Below are positions 25,758 to 34,364 of a stretch of DNA of 64,000 bases, in pieces. The translations under genes and the position numbers were made by a program. Under the pieces are notes generated by a model. It worked only from the letters and a program-made list of their open reading frames with translations, did no database searches and had not been told where the DNA came from. The DNA is from Chloroflexota bacterium (GTDB taxonomy: Bacteria; Chloroflexota; Anaerolineae; Anaerolineales; Villigracilaceae). Numbering within the stretch: the stretch's first letter is position 1; each line of letters begins with the position of its first letter. The stretch is from assembly GCA_016234555.1 (NCBI GenBank), contig JACRBJ010000049.1:27239-91238 (forward strand), read 5' to 3'.

Positions 25758-27278
25758 ATGAAAAAAGTCAACGGCCGGTATGAACTGTACGGCAACCCCA
25801 TTTCGGAAAGACAAACCAAAGCCGCCGACCAGTGGAAGGATATGCTGGCGAAGAAATTTAACTACGACCCGAACGAGAAATTCAACTTAAGTGTCGAGGA
25901 CCATCCCTATGGCTCGGAGATTTTTGGACTCAAGAACATCGTCCGCGATGGGAATGGCAAGCCGCTCGACAAAACCAATGGCGTTGTCGTCAGCACCATC
26001 CGCATGGGATTTGGACATTATCGCATCGCCATGGCGGGAGTCTCCGCGGCAAAGGCGATGGGCTTCACCCCCTACTGGCTCGATCTGCTCGGCATCCCCG
26101 GCATCACCACCGACGTCATCAACTGGTGCAACACCAATTACAGCAAATATTCGCGCATTTCACAGCGCTATCCCTGGTTTGACAAATACGTCTGGGAATC
26201 GCTCACCACGGGCGAGCCTACCCTCCCTGGTCTGGACGCCATCTTCAACTACGTCACCGCCACCTGGCCTTGGCGCTTCCTCAAGACAGAAGTCAAAGAT
26301 TACAAGATGAGCGAATTGTTCAACAACCTGTACGCCGCACTCCCATCCGACATGCCCACTCTCACATCCCATATGTGGAACTGCATGGGCGCTGTGGCAG
26401 GCGGCATGACCAACGTGGTCGACATGATGTTCGACAACTGGCCGATGGCTTTCCAACTCACCGAAGGCGCGAAGCATGCGGTTCAATCCCCGTCGGGTTA
26501 TTACGGCTTCCGCGCCATGCGCGGCTTCGACGACAAGGGGCGTATCCTCAAGCCCACGCCCACCGACGCGCTCTTCTTCACGGGTCATCACGTGGACCAT
26601 GAACTCGTCGAGAACATCGAAGTCGACTGCGCCGACCGCATCAGCCGCATGAAAGCCAAAGAGCCGCGCCGCTTCCTCGTCACGATGGGCGGAGCGGGCG
26701 CACAGCGCGAACTGTTCAAAGCCATCATTGAGCACGCCGTCCCGATGATCGAGAAAGACCAGATCGCCCTCTTCATCAACCTCGGCGACCACAAAGATAA
26801 TTGGGAATGGCTGCAAGGTGAACTCGCACACCACAAAGACCTCATCAACACCCACTTCACCTGGGAAGATACCAAAGCTTTCACCGACAGCATCCGCAAG
26901 AAGCCTGCGCACGGCTTGCATGTCTTCCTGCACGACAACACCTTCCACGCGGTCTACGCCACCAACTATCTCATGCGCGTGATGGACGTGATGATTACCA
27001 AGCCCAGCGAACTCGCCTTCTATCCCGTCCCCAAGATTTTCAACGCCCGCGTCGGCGGACATGAAATGTGGGGCGCGATTCGCGGCGCGGAAATCGGCGA
27101 CAGCACCGTCGAGACCCGAACCATCCCGCAGACCCTGCAAGCCATCGACCTGCTCACCGAAGCCGACGACCTGCTGACCATGTTCTGCGATTGCATCGTC
27201 AAGAACAAAAGCATCGGCATCTACGATGGCGCCTACAAGAGCGTCGAACTGGCGACGGGCAAGAAATTCAAGAGATAA
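25758..27278 (+). CDS. Unrecognised protein with GT-B-like features
   Basis: 506 residues, soluble, no signal peptide. The segment STIRMGFGHYRIAMAGVSAA resembles the Gly-x-Gly-His loop at the start of GT-B glycosyltransferases of the MurG/MGDG-synthase type. VTMGGAGAQRELFKAIIEH and the late ITKPSELAFYPVPKI resemble the second-domain nucleotide-sugar loop of the same fold. The similarity is only motif-level and no donor or acceptor can be named. ATG 25758 follows AAGGAGAAG; an earlier in-frame start at 25698 lies inside the preceding repeat. It sits between a UroD-like gene and GH31 in a sugar-import operon, so a catabolic phosphorylase or glycosyl-transfer role is possible. Confidence 0.6.
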   Translation: MKKVNGRYELYGNPISERQTKAADQWKDMLAKKFNYDPNEKFNLSVEDHPYGSEIFGLKNIVRDGNGKPLDKTNGVVVSTIRMGFGHYRIAMAGVSAAKAMGFTPYWLDLLGIPGITTDVINWCNTNYSKYSRISQRYPWFDKYVWESLTTGEPTLPGLDAIFNYVTATWPWRFLKTEVKDYKMSELFNNLYAALPSDMPTLTSHMWNCMGAVAGGMTNVVDMMFDNWPMAFQLTEGAKHAVQSPSGYYGFRAMRGFDDKGRILKPTPTDALFFTGHHVDHELVENIEVDCADRISRMKAKEPRRFLVTMGGAGAQRELFKAIIEHAVPMIEKDQIALFINLGDHKDNWEWLQGELAHHKDLINTHFTWEDTKAFTDSIRKKPAHGLHVFLHDNTFHAVYATNYLMRVMDVMITKPSELAFYPVPKIFNARVGGHEMWGAIRGAEIGDSTVETRTIPQTLQAIDLLTEADDLLTMFCDCIVKNKSIGIYDGAYKSVELATGKKFKR

Positions 27279-27291
27279 ATTCAGAAGGCAA

Positions 27292-27328
27292 AATGCAGAA
27301 TGCAGAATTCAATTCTGCATTCTGCATT
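27292..27328. repeat. 37-bp near-perfect palindrome (AATGCAGAATGCAGAATT arms)
   Basis: Two perfect 18-bp arms separated by one base, followed by a further TTCTGCATT copy at 27334-27342. It lies 17 bp before the GH31 start codon and could fold in the mRNA to limit translation, or simply be a mobile palindromic repeat. Confidence 0.8.
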
Positions 27329-27345
27329 TCTCATTCTGCATTCCC

Positions 27346-29178
27346 ATGACCATCCAACTCGAAACCACCTCTTCTCCCTTCTCCATCTCCTTCAAACAAG
27401 ACAATATTTTATTGATGACCGTGCGGACTTCGGCGACGCCCAAAGCGAATCCCCGCACCGATGGTTTGAATGTATCTGCGGATTTTCCCCGCTTCGCTCT
27501 CCGCTGTGAGTTGGTTGCTGACCATTGGGTCTTGACCACATCCCCAGTCGAAGCACTAGCCGAAGTCACGGTGGAAATCCCAGGTCACTGGTACGGCGGT
27601 GGTGAACTGATTCACCAGCAATTCCCGCTCAACAAGGTCATGCTACACAACGCCCCCTTCCACACCTTCGACAACGGTCCCACAGGCTTGAGCGGAAAAC
27701 TAACCCCCGCGTGGTTCTCATCCAACGGCGCAATGGTTATCGTGGACTCGCCCGTCGAAGTTGGAATCAATCAGCCGCCTGCGGATTATCTCCGCTTCAA
27801 GTGGACCTTCGCCACCGACGGGCGCGGCGAGTTTGCTGACCGTCCTTTCCTAAATAACGGACATGGCGACGGGCTTTTCACCTTCAAAGGCAATGCGCTG
27901 GATTTAAAAATCTCTTTCTCCGAGAATGCAGTCGAGGCGCACAAAAAACTCGTCGAGCATTTCGGGCATCCCAGCGAAACCCCGCCCGAAGATTTATTCA
28001 CCAAGCCCACGTGGACGACCTGGGCGCGTTACAAAACCGCCATCAATCAGGAAGTCGTTTTGCAATACGCCAATGACATCATCGCGCACGATTACCCGTT
28101 CAACGTGCTGGAGATTGATGACCGCTGGCAGGTTTACTACGGCGACCTCGGCTTCGACCCGCAGCGATTCCCAAATCCCAAAGCGATGATCGACGAACTG
28201 CACGCCAAAGGCTTCAAGGTCACTGCTTGGGTTATTCCGTTTTTAGACCCGCAGTCGCAAGCCTTTGCCGAAGGCGCGAAAAATAACTGGCTTGTCCGTA
28301 TGGCGGACGGCTCACCGTACCTCGTCGAGTGGTGGCAGGGACGCGGCGGTCTGCTGGACGTGACGAATCCGTCCGCGTTGGATTGGTTCTTCGGGCGGCT
28401 GACCAGCCTCCAGAGTGAGTCAGGACTCGACGGCTTCAAATTCGACGCAGGCGAGGCTTGCTTCCTCCCCGCCGACGCGGTCACTCATCAAAAAATAAAT
28501 CCAAACGAGTACACCCAAATTTATGTGGACGCTGTCGCAAAGCATCACCGCCTGACCGAAGTCCGCTCAGGTTGGAAGAATCAGCGCGCGCCGATTTTCT
28601 TCCGCCAGTGGGACAAGACGACTTCGTGGGGTTTGGATAACGGCTTGCATTCCGTGCTGACGGGCATCCTCGCGCTCGGCTTGGCAGGCTATCCGTTCAT
28701 TTTGCCTGACATGATCGGCGGCAACGAGTACGACGAAAAAGCCGACGCCGAAATGATGATCCGCTGGACGCAGTTGAACGCGCTGCTACCCGCCATGCAG
28801 TTCAGCCTGCCGCCCTGGGAGTACGGCGCGGAGAGCGCCACACTTTGCCGCCGCTATGCCAACTTGCACACCGAATTTGCGCCAAAGATTTTTGAGCTTG
28901 CAAAAGAATCCACGCGCACAGGCGCGCCGATCATTCGCCCTGTCTTCTGGCTGGACGCAAACAACGAAACTGCTTTAACTTGCGACGATGAATTTTTGCT
29001 CGGCGATGATATTTTGGTTGCCCCCGTTTTATTTCCGCAAATGCGCCAGCGCGATATTTACCTCCCGCCTGGCATGTGGCGCGACTACTGGACAAAACAA
29101 GTTTTCACAGGCGCGGCAATGCTCAAAGAGTATCCTGCTCCGTTGGATGTTCTGCCGTTTTTTGAACGGGAAGGATGA
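27346..29178 (+). CDS. Glycoside hydrolase family 31
   Basis: 610 residues, cytosolic (no signal peptide). An N-terminal beta domain (1-220) precedes a TIM barrel. The nucleophile region is DGFKFDAGEACFLPAD (Asp in KFDAGE), and the acid/base Asp is probably in FFRQWDKTTSWGLDNG. The C-terminal beta domain contains APVLFPQMRQRDIYLPPG. GH31 enzymes remove alpha-linked sugars such as glucose or xylose; the substrate is unknown. ATG 27346 is used because the in-frame extension from 27226 runs through the upstream gene and the palindrome. Its last 56 bp overlap the convergent sensor kinase gene. A decayed copy of its 3' end lies at 36597. Confidence 0.9.
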   Translation: MTIQLETTSSPFSISFKQDNILLMTVRTSATPKANPRTDGLNVSADFPRFALRCELVADHWVLTTSPVEALAEVTVEIPGHWYGGGELIHQQFPLNKVMLHNAPFHTFDNGPTGLSGKLTPAWFSSNGAMVIVDSPVEVGINQPPADYLRFKWTFATDGRGEFADRPFLNNGHGDGLFTFKGNALDLKISFSENAVEAHKKLVEHFGHPSETPPEDLFTKPTWTTWARYKTAINQEVVLQYANDIIAHDYPFNVLEIDDRWQVYYGDLGFDPQRFPNPKAMIDELHAKGFKVTAWVIPFLDPQSQAFAEGAKNNWLVRMADGSPYLVEWWQGRGGLLDVTNPSALDWFFGRLTSLQSESGLDGFKFDAGEACFLPADAVTHQKINPNEYTQIYVDAVAKHHRLTEVRSGWKNQRAPIFFRQWDKTTSWGLDNGLHSVLTGILALGLAGYPFILPDMIGGNEYDEKADAEMMIRWTQLNALLPAMQFSLPPWEYGAESATLCRRYANLHTEFAPKIFELAKESTRTGAPIIRPVFWLDANNETALTCDDEFLLGDDILVAPVLFPQMRQRDIYLPPGMWRDYWTKQVFTGAAMLKEYPAPLDVLPFFEREG

Positions 29179-30511
29179 TGGAAAACTGGCTTCCATTTTC
29201 TCCGCTCTCGGCGCGGATGTTTCCTCCGTGCAACTCAACAATGGACTTGGCAATCGCCAGTCCCAAGCCTGATTCATTCCCACTGCGGGATGAGTCTCCG
29301 CGATAGGAACGCTCAAAGATATGCGGCAGGACTTCGGGGGGAATGCCACTGCCGTTATCTTTCACACTCAAAACCAGCCCGCCTTCGCCCTGAGCCCCGT
29401 CGAAGGGCTGATTCGCCGACATGGAGATTTCTCCACCCTCAGGCGTATACCGCAGCGCATTGGTGAGGAGATTGCCAAGCACCTGTTCGACACGAGCAGA
29501 GTCAAGATTGACCTCTGGCAGGTCGGGTTCGATTTCCACCTTCAAGTTGATTTGTTGTTGCCCTGCCTGATGACGATAGGCTTCTGCAACTCGCTCGAGC
29601 AATTCAGAGATGGATGTTGGTTCGAGGTGCAGTTTCAACTCACCCGCATCCGCAAGCGACAATGTCCGCAGGTCATCCACCAGCCTCTGTAAATGCTGAA
29701 CTTCCGCCTGCATGACCTCAAAGCGTTCGGGCGTGGGTTTGAGTTTGCCGTCTTTCAATGACTCAAGATAGCCGCCGATCACCGTCAATGGGTTGCGAAG
29801 ATCGTGGGCAATGTCGGCGGTCATTTGTCTGCGGGATTGATTGGCACGCGCCACATCCGCGCTCATCTGGTTGAAGGCTTGCGCCAGTTCGCCAAGCTCA
29901 TCCTTGGAATGAACGGGGACTTGCTGTTCGAGTTTGCCCTGTGCCATTTGGCGGGTGGCAGTTGTCAGGTCACGCACGGGGCGGGTGAGTGAGCGCGCCA
30001 ACAGCAAGCCAAAGCCTAATGCAACCAACATTCCTACAATGCCTGCCAGCCAAAACCCCCGATTGATCTGATCTACATATTTTTGCTCAATGGGGTTGCG
30101 GATGAGCGGCTGCCCTGTGGAGATGACCGTGCCGAAAACTTCCCCGCCGCTTTCGATGGGAATCCCTTTGTCCAGCATGCCTTGCTTCACCTTTTCTCCG
30201 ACCACGTAAGGGGCGCTTGCCACAACTACTTTTCGGTCGGTGTCTACCAGCACGAACGGTTGCGGCGGCGGGCTGACTTCATTCAACGGGGGCAGGAGTT
30301 GTTGTTCGCGCAGGTAGTTGTCCACGCCATCCCAAGTGCGGTTCTCCAAATAATAATTTTTTGCCGCCACTGCAAATTCGTTCTGACGCTGGACTTCCAG
30401 ATATTGATTGAACTCGTAGTTGATCAACCCCCAGATCAATGCAACCGCCAACCCAATGACGATCAGGCTGAGGAGCAGGAAGGCAAGGGTGAGTTTGTGG
30501 GTGAGCTTCAT
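29123..30511 (-). CDS. Sensor histidine kinase with HAMP domain
   Basis: 462 residues. There is one membrane helix at 8-32, an extracytoplasmic sensor region (about 35-150), a second helix at 153-175 and a HAMP domain. The dimerisation helix is MTADIAHDLRNPLTVIGGYL with phospho-acceptor His236. The ATPase domain has LTNALRYTPEGGEI, VKDNGSGIPP and SGLGLAIAKSIVELHGG. The segment NQPFDGAQGEGG inside the ATPase domain is encoded by a dispersed repeat. The C-terminal 14 residues (after FSIILP) are encoded antisense to the end of the GH31 gene. It is the partner of the response regulator just upstream. Confidence 0.93.
   Translation of the reverse strand: MKLTHKLTLAFLLLSLIVIGLAVALIWGLINYEFNQYLEVQRQNEFAVAAKNYYLENRTWDGVDNYLREQQLLPPLNEVSPPPQPFVLVDTDRKVVVASAPYVVGEKVKQGMLDKGIPIESGGEVFGTVISTGQPLIRNPIEQKYVDQINRGFWLAGIVGMLVALGFGLLLARSLTRPVRDLTTATRQMAQGKLEQQVPVHSKDELGELAQAFNQMSADVARANQSRRQMTADIAHDLRNPLTVIGGYLESLKDGKLKPTPERFEVMQAEVQHLQRLVDDLRTLSLADAGELKLHLEPTSISELLERVAEAYRHQAGQQQINLKVEIEPDLPEVNLDSARVEQVLGNLLTNALRYTPEGGEISMSANQPFDGAQGEGGLVLSVKDNGSGIPPEVLPHIFERSYRGDSSRSGNESGLGLAIAKSIVELHGGNIRAESGENGSQFSIILPVQKTAEHPTEQDTL
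29387..29408. repeat. GCCCTGAGCCCCGTCGAAGGGC repeat inside the kinase gene
   Basis: It is the reverse orientation of the CCCTTCGAC-GCTCAGG element found at 21499 and 32707. It encodes an in-frame PFDGAQGE-like insertion between two beta strands of the kinase ATPase domain. Confidence 0.65.
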
Positions 30512-30529
30512 GGCAGTGTCTTGGACTCG

Positions 30530-30574
30530 AAAGTCGGGAGACTTTCAACAATCAAACATCTCCCGATGTTTGAC
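30530..30574. promoter_or_regulatory. Tandem hairpins with complementary loops between regulator and kinase
   Basis: Hairpin A: GAAAGTC-GGGA-GACTTTC (30530-30547). Hairpin B: TCAAACATC-TCCC-GATGTTTGA (30553-30574). The loops GGGA and TCCC are complementary, and extended TCGGGAGA (30535-30542) and TCTCCCGA (30560-30567) are exact reverse complements, so a kissing or alternative long pairing is possible in the mRNA. Confidence 0.6.
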
Positions 30575-30577
30575 GCA

Positions 30578-31258
30578 TTATTCGCAATGGAATTTATACC
30601 CAACTCCAAAAACCGTTTCGATATAAATCGGCTCGGAAGGATTAGGCTCGATCTTGGTTCTCAAATTGCGGATGTGGACATCAATTGTCCGCTCGACGCC
30701 TTCGAAGGTGGTGCCTTGAAGTTTGAGCAGCAACTCGGAGCGGGAGAAGACCTTGCCTGGAGCAGACATCAAAACGTGGAGCAAATCAAACTCGGACGGG
30801 GTTAGGCTGACAGGACGCCCAAACGATTTCACGGCGCGGGATTCAACGTCGAGGTGGATTCCGCCGATGGACAAAATCTCGGGTGCGGCGGCGGGACGTT
30901 CCACACGGCGCAGGACGGCGTTGATTCGGGCAACCAGTTCCTTCATCCCAAACGGTTTGGTGACGTAATCATCCGCGCCGAGTTCGAGTCCGAGGACTTT
31001 GTCGGTTTCGTCGAGTTTGGCAGTGAGCAGGATGATGGGCGTCGCGCTTTCCTTGCGATAGGCTTTGATGAAGTCGTAGCCGCTCATTTCGGGCATCATG
31101 ATGTCGAGCAGAATCAGGTCAGGCTTTTCCTGTCGGGCAGCGTAGAGCGCTTCGCGTCCGTCTGCGGCAATGACAACGCGGAAGCCCTCGGCTTCGAGAT
31201 AATCGCGCACGAGGTTGCGGATGTTGGCTTTGTCGTCAGCGACGAGGATGGTTTTCAT
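30578..31258 (-). CDS. Response regulator, OmpR/PhoB family
   Basis: 226 residues. The receiver domain (1-120) has the acidic pocket VADDK, phospho-acceptor Asp52 in LILLDIMMPEMSG, Thr in LLTAK and Lys in YVTKPFG. The C-terminal winged helix (130-226) contains LTPSEFDLLHVLMSAPGKVF and RTIDVHIRNLRTKIEP. It precedes the kinase gene by 66 bp. There is no ribosome site; TATTAT (minus strand, 31265-31270) lies 6 nt before the ATG, so translation may be leaderless. Targets are unknown; the phosphoesterase genes upstream on the same strand are candidates. Confidence 0.95.
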   Translation of the reverse strand: MKTILVADDKANIRNLVRDYLEAEGFRVVIAADGREALYAARQEKPDLILLDIMMPEMSGYDFIKAYRKESATPIILLTAKLDETDKVLGLELGADDYVTKPFGMKELVARINAVLRRVERPAAAPEILSIGGIHLDVESRAVKSFGRPVSLTPSEFDLLHVLMSAPGKVFSRSELLLKLQGTTFEGVERTIDVHIRNLRTKIEPNPSEPIYIETVFGVGYKFHCE

Positions 31259-31264
31259 AGTCCC

Positions 31265-31270
31265 ATAATA
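31265..31270 (-). promoter_or_regulatory. Predicted -10 box of a leaderless transcript (response regulator)
   Basis: TATTAT on the minus strand, 6 nt from the start codon, no Shine-Dalgarno. It has the same geometry as the boxes at 17442 and 17459. Confidence 0.5.
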
Positions 31271-31298
31271 GCAGAAAGTTGTTCAGAAAGTATTTAGA

Positions 31299-32816
31299 TT
31301 ATGGAGTGATGGTGTAGCTGAAATCCACCTGTCCGTTCTTTTGATCAGGCTTTTCATCCACATACGAGCGAACGTAATCCACGGTCACCTGATCGGGGCT
31401 GACGACGACACGCATGTGACCAGGACCACCGAGGATGGTGCCGTTGATGTAACCGTAGTCAGCGGCGCTGTCGGTGCTGTTCGGGCGGGCAGAGCCAGGT
31501 TGGGGGATTTCCTGATAGATAATGCCATCGAGTTCCTGCTGAACGAAGAGATGGTCGTGTCCATGAAAAACGGCGTTGACATGGTTGGCAAGTAGTAATT
31601 GGTGAATGGGGACTCCCCAGCCTGGGCGGTTTTCATCGAAGCCATACTGGCCATCGGGGTTGAGTCCGCCCCACTCGTGATATGGAGCGACTTCCATGCC
31701 GCCACGCCCGTCTTTTTCAAGTCCACCAATGAGTTGGTGGATGAAGACGAATTTCCATTTGGCGTTGCTGGTTTCGAGCGTGGATTTGAGCCACTGGTAT
31801 TGTTCCTCGCCAAGAGTGGGATTCCACAGATTGGCGGTGTTGCCTTTGGTGGGCGGGGTGAACCAGTACGGGTCAAGGACAATGAAGAGTGCATCACCCC
31901 ATATGAAGGCGTAGTAATTTTGCAAGTCGCCAACGGTGGAATGGGGTGATGTGTTGCCAGTGTAAAAACCATTAGGTACAGGGTTGGGGAAATATTGAGT
32001 CCGCAGTTGTGCCGACCAGACCGACATCTCTTCGCCATTCTTTCCACGCGGCGCGCCTTCGCCATCGTGATTGCCCAGCACGAGAAAGAGCGGAGCCGTA
32101 TCTGCGAGTTGACCGAGGAAATAACGCTGGGCGAGGTATTGCGGAAAAGCGTCGGTGTGGGGTTTGTATTTGTCTGTCATGAAGGTGTCGCCCATGTCAA
32201 TGACGAAGTCGGGGTGATCCGCACGTTGATTGGCGAGGGTTTGCAAATAGACTTCAGCGCTGGTGTTCGAGTCGAGGTGTGAGTCCGCTTGAATGGTGAA
32301 TGTGAACATGGAGCCTGCGGGACGGGCGGTGTGGAAGGTGTTTTCGCTCCCGCCATTGATGGAATAGAAGTATTGGGTATCAGGTTGAAGGTTGGAAAGT
32401 TGAAAGGTTTGCGGGGTTTTGGCGGTTAGGTTAATGGGTTCAGTTTGGGATGTGTAGTTGCCAGATTCAGTTCCATACGAAATAGAAAGGGTCTGGTCAG
32501 CATAAGCGAGTAAAGAGAATGTGATACTGTTGGATGTGGGGCGTCCGAGGATGACATCGTAGGGATGGGATGGAATCTCAAAGTCAAGCGATTGAGACGC
32601 GTCACTGCCCTGACCTTGCGGGGGATTCTGTACGCGTGGTTTTTGCGTAGGCGTAGGTGTTGGGAGAGTCGGCGTGGAAATTGGAGTTGGCTCAATGGAC
32701 GGAATCAGCCCTTCGACGTTGCTCAGGACAGGGCTTGGGGTGGGTTGAGGCGTGCAACTGCTGATGAGGAGAATCAGGATGAGGAGGAGAGTCGGTTTGA
32801 GGGGTCGAGTCGGCAT
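31299..32816 (-). CDS. Metallophosphoesterase lipoprotein (purple acid phosphatase-like)
   Basis: 505 residues. The signal peptide ends with LLILILLISSCTPQ (lipobox Cys), followed by a Pro/Thr/Ser-rich linker. Next comes a fibronectin-like domain (about 80-160) and a calcineurin-type catalytic domain. The metal ligands are visible: IQADSH, VIDMGDTF, LVLGNHDGEG, FIHQLIGG and VFHGHDHLF. It is probably a secreted, membrane-anchored phosphoesterase. ATG 32816 is used; a GTG at 32831 is an alternative that lengthens the signal peptide. The linker segment SPVLSNVEGLIP comes from a dispersed repeat. It is a paralogue of the next gene upstream. Confidence 0.88.
   Translation of the reverse strand: MPTRPLKPTLLLILILLISSCTPQPTPSPVLSNVEGLIPSIEPTPISTPTLPTPTPTQKPRVQNPPQGQGSDASQSLDFEIPSHPYDVILGRPTSNSITFSLLAYADQTLSISYGTESGNYTSQTEPINLTAKTPQTFQLSNLQPDTQYFYSINGGSENTFHTARPAGSMFTFTIQADSHLDSNTSAEVYLQTLANQRADHPDFVIDMGDTFMTDKYKPHTDAFPQYLAQRYFLGQLADTAPLFLVLGNHDGEGAPRGKNGEEMSVWSAQLRTQYFPNPVPNGFYTGNTSPHSTVGDLQNYYAFIWGDALFIVLDPYWFTPPTKGNTANLWNPTLGEEQYQWLKSTLETSNAKWKFVFIHQLIGGLEKDGRGGMEVAPYHEWGGLNPDGQYGFDENRPGWGVPIHQLLLANHVNAVFHGHDHLFVQQELDGIIYQEIPQPGSARPNSTDSAADYGYINGTILGGPGHMRVVVSPDQVTVDYVRSYVDEKPDQKNGQVDFSYTITP
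32707..32735. repeat. AGCCCTTCGACGTTGCTCAGGACAGGGCT repeat inside coding sequence
   Basis: A third copy of the CCCTTCGAC-GCTCAGG element with AGCCCT/AGGGCT ends. It encodes part of the lipoprotein linker (PVLSNVEGL) of the phosphoesterase. The reading frame is kept. Confidence 0.65.
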
Positions 32817-32841
32817 GGGATGTAATTCCACAAATGAATGT

Positions 32842-32868
32842 GTAGGGGTGGGGTCACCCCGCCCCTAC
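32842..32868. repeat. GTAGGGGTGGGG palindromic repeat, copy 3
   Basis: Arms GTAGGGGTGGGG and CCCCGCCCCTAC (one mismatch) around TCA. Its right end supplies the TAG stop codon (32865-32867, minus strand) of the second phosphoesterase gene. Confidence 0.75.
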
Positions 32869-34349
32869 GGAATGGTATACGTGAATGCAACTTCATCAGG
32901 CTTATCCAGATACGAGCGGACATAATCCACCGTCACCCCGTCGGGTGAAACCGTGACGCGCACGTGTCCGCTGGCGGGGAACTTGTCGCCTGTCTTGTAG
33001 GCTTCGGCATTGTCAAATGCATAATTCGGATCAGCAGGCGTGGGCAGGCTTTGATAAATGACGCCGTCGAGTTCTTGCTTTACGAAAATATGGTCGTGAC
33101 CTTGAAAGAAAATCGTCACGCCGCTGTCTGCCATCACCTGATGAATGGTCTTGTCCCATGTGCGGTGCGCAGAGAGGTTTGCGGCATCGCCCCACTCGAA
33201 CGTGTTGGCAAGTTCAATGCCGCCGCGCCCCGTGCCGTTGACGTGATGAGCAAAGACGAATTTATATTTCGCATTGCTGGTTTCGAGCGTCTGCCTGAAC
33301 CATTGATATTGCGCGTCGCCGAGCGTGACCTCCCACAGATCGCGCTTTTGCTTTTGACCTTGTTGCGGCTTGCCATCTCCCAACATATTGTCCACCGTTT
33401 GCGTGGAATGCCAATACGGGTCAATCACGACGAACAGCGCGTCGCCCCAGGTGAAGGCGTAGTAATCGCGCAGGAAACCGATGTGTTCGACGGGTTCGGC
33501 GTCGCCTGTGTAAAACGAATCAGGCGCGGGCTGCGGATAGTACGCGTTGCGCGCGTTTGCCGCCCAGACCGCCACGTTATCGGGCGTGCCGTCCAAATTC
33601 GCCAGTGCCGCCTGCTCATGATTCCCGTTGACCAAAAACACTGGCGCGTCCGCCAGCCCAAGCCACTGCCGCTGGTTGATGTATTGCGCCGTGACCGTCT
33701 CGGCATTCACATTCTTGAGCGAGTCCACGCTGAAATCGTCGCCGATGGTCATGTAAAAATCGGGCTCAATTGAAGCGGCGCTCAACAACGTTTTTGTATA
33801 TAGATCCGCGTTGAATTGTTTCTTCACCCGCTCAGGATGTGAGTCGCCTTGAATGGCGAACGTGAATGTGCTGCCTTGCGCGCGGGCGGTGTGAAAGGTG
33901 TGTTGTGCTCCGCCGTTCACCGAATAAAAATATTCGGTGTCGGATTGCAGGTTGGAAAGTTGAATCTCTTGCGGAGTGTTTGCTTTTCCAATCGCCGTCA
34001 CGGTTTGCTCCGCGCCGTTTGCCGCGCCGTAGGTGATGACCACTTCCATGTCAACCGCGGGGATAACATTCACTGTGATGGACGTATCAGTCGGTCGCCC
34101 AAGAATTTCTGTGGCAACAAAATCGGGGTTGGTGGATGTCGGCGCTGGGAGTTGATTCTGCCCTTTGGGCTTTTTCGTCGGTTCGGCTTGACTCTGCTCC
34201 GTAGGCGTGGATTCAATCGTCGCTGTGGGCTGGTCGGTCGCCATCAGTGTTTGACTCGGCTGTGGGAGATCGGCGGGCGTGACAGTTGCCGCGGGCGCGC
34301 AGGCGGCGAGGAGGAAGAGAAGGACGATGGTGATGAATATTTTTTTCAT
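32865..34349 (-). CDS. Metallophosphoesterase lipoprotein, paralogue
   Basis: 494 residues. The signal peptide ends in LLFLLAACAPAA (lipobox), followed by a linker of Thr/Pro/Gln and Lys (EPTKKPKGQNQLPAPTS) and a fibronectin-like domain. The catalytic domain has AIQGDSHPE, MTIGDDFSVD, LVNGNHEQAAL, FAHHVNGTGRGG and FFQGHDHIFVKQ. GNHE replaces GNHD of its neighbour. ATG 34349 follows GGAGAAAG. The two proteins share order and many sequence blocks, so they arose by tandem duplication. The stop codon lies in a palindromic repeat. Both probably release phosphate outside the cell. Confidence 0.88.
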   Translation of the reverse strand: MKKIFITIVLLFLLAACAPAATVTPADLPQPSQTLMATDQPTATIESTPTEQSQAEPTKKPKGQNQLPAPTSTNPDFVATEILGRPTDTSITVNVIPAVDMEVVITYGAANGAEQTVTAIGKANTPQEIQLSNLQSDTEYFYSVNGGAQHTFHTARAQGSTFTFAIQGDSHPERVKKQFNADLYTKTLLSAASIEPDFYMTIGDDFSVDSLKNVNAETVTAQYINQRQWLGLADAPVFLVNGNHEQAALANLDGTPDNVAVWAANARNAYYPQPAPDSFYTGDAEPVEHIGFLRDYYAFTWGDALFVVIDPYWHSTQTVDNMLGDGKPQQGQKQKRDLWEVTLGDAQYQWFRQTLETSNAKYKFVFAHHVNGTGRGGIELANTFEWGDAANLSAHRTWDKTIHQVMADSGVTIFFQGHDHIFVKQELDGVIYQSLPTPADPNYAFDNAEAYKTGDKFPASGHVRVTVSPDGVTVDYVRSYLDKPDEVAFTYTIP

Positions 34350-34364
34350 GTGTGCTTTCTCCTT

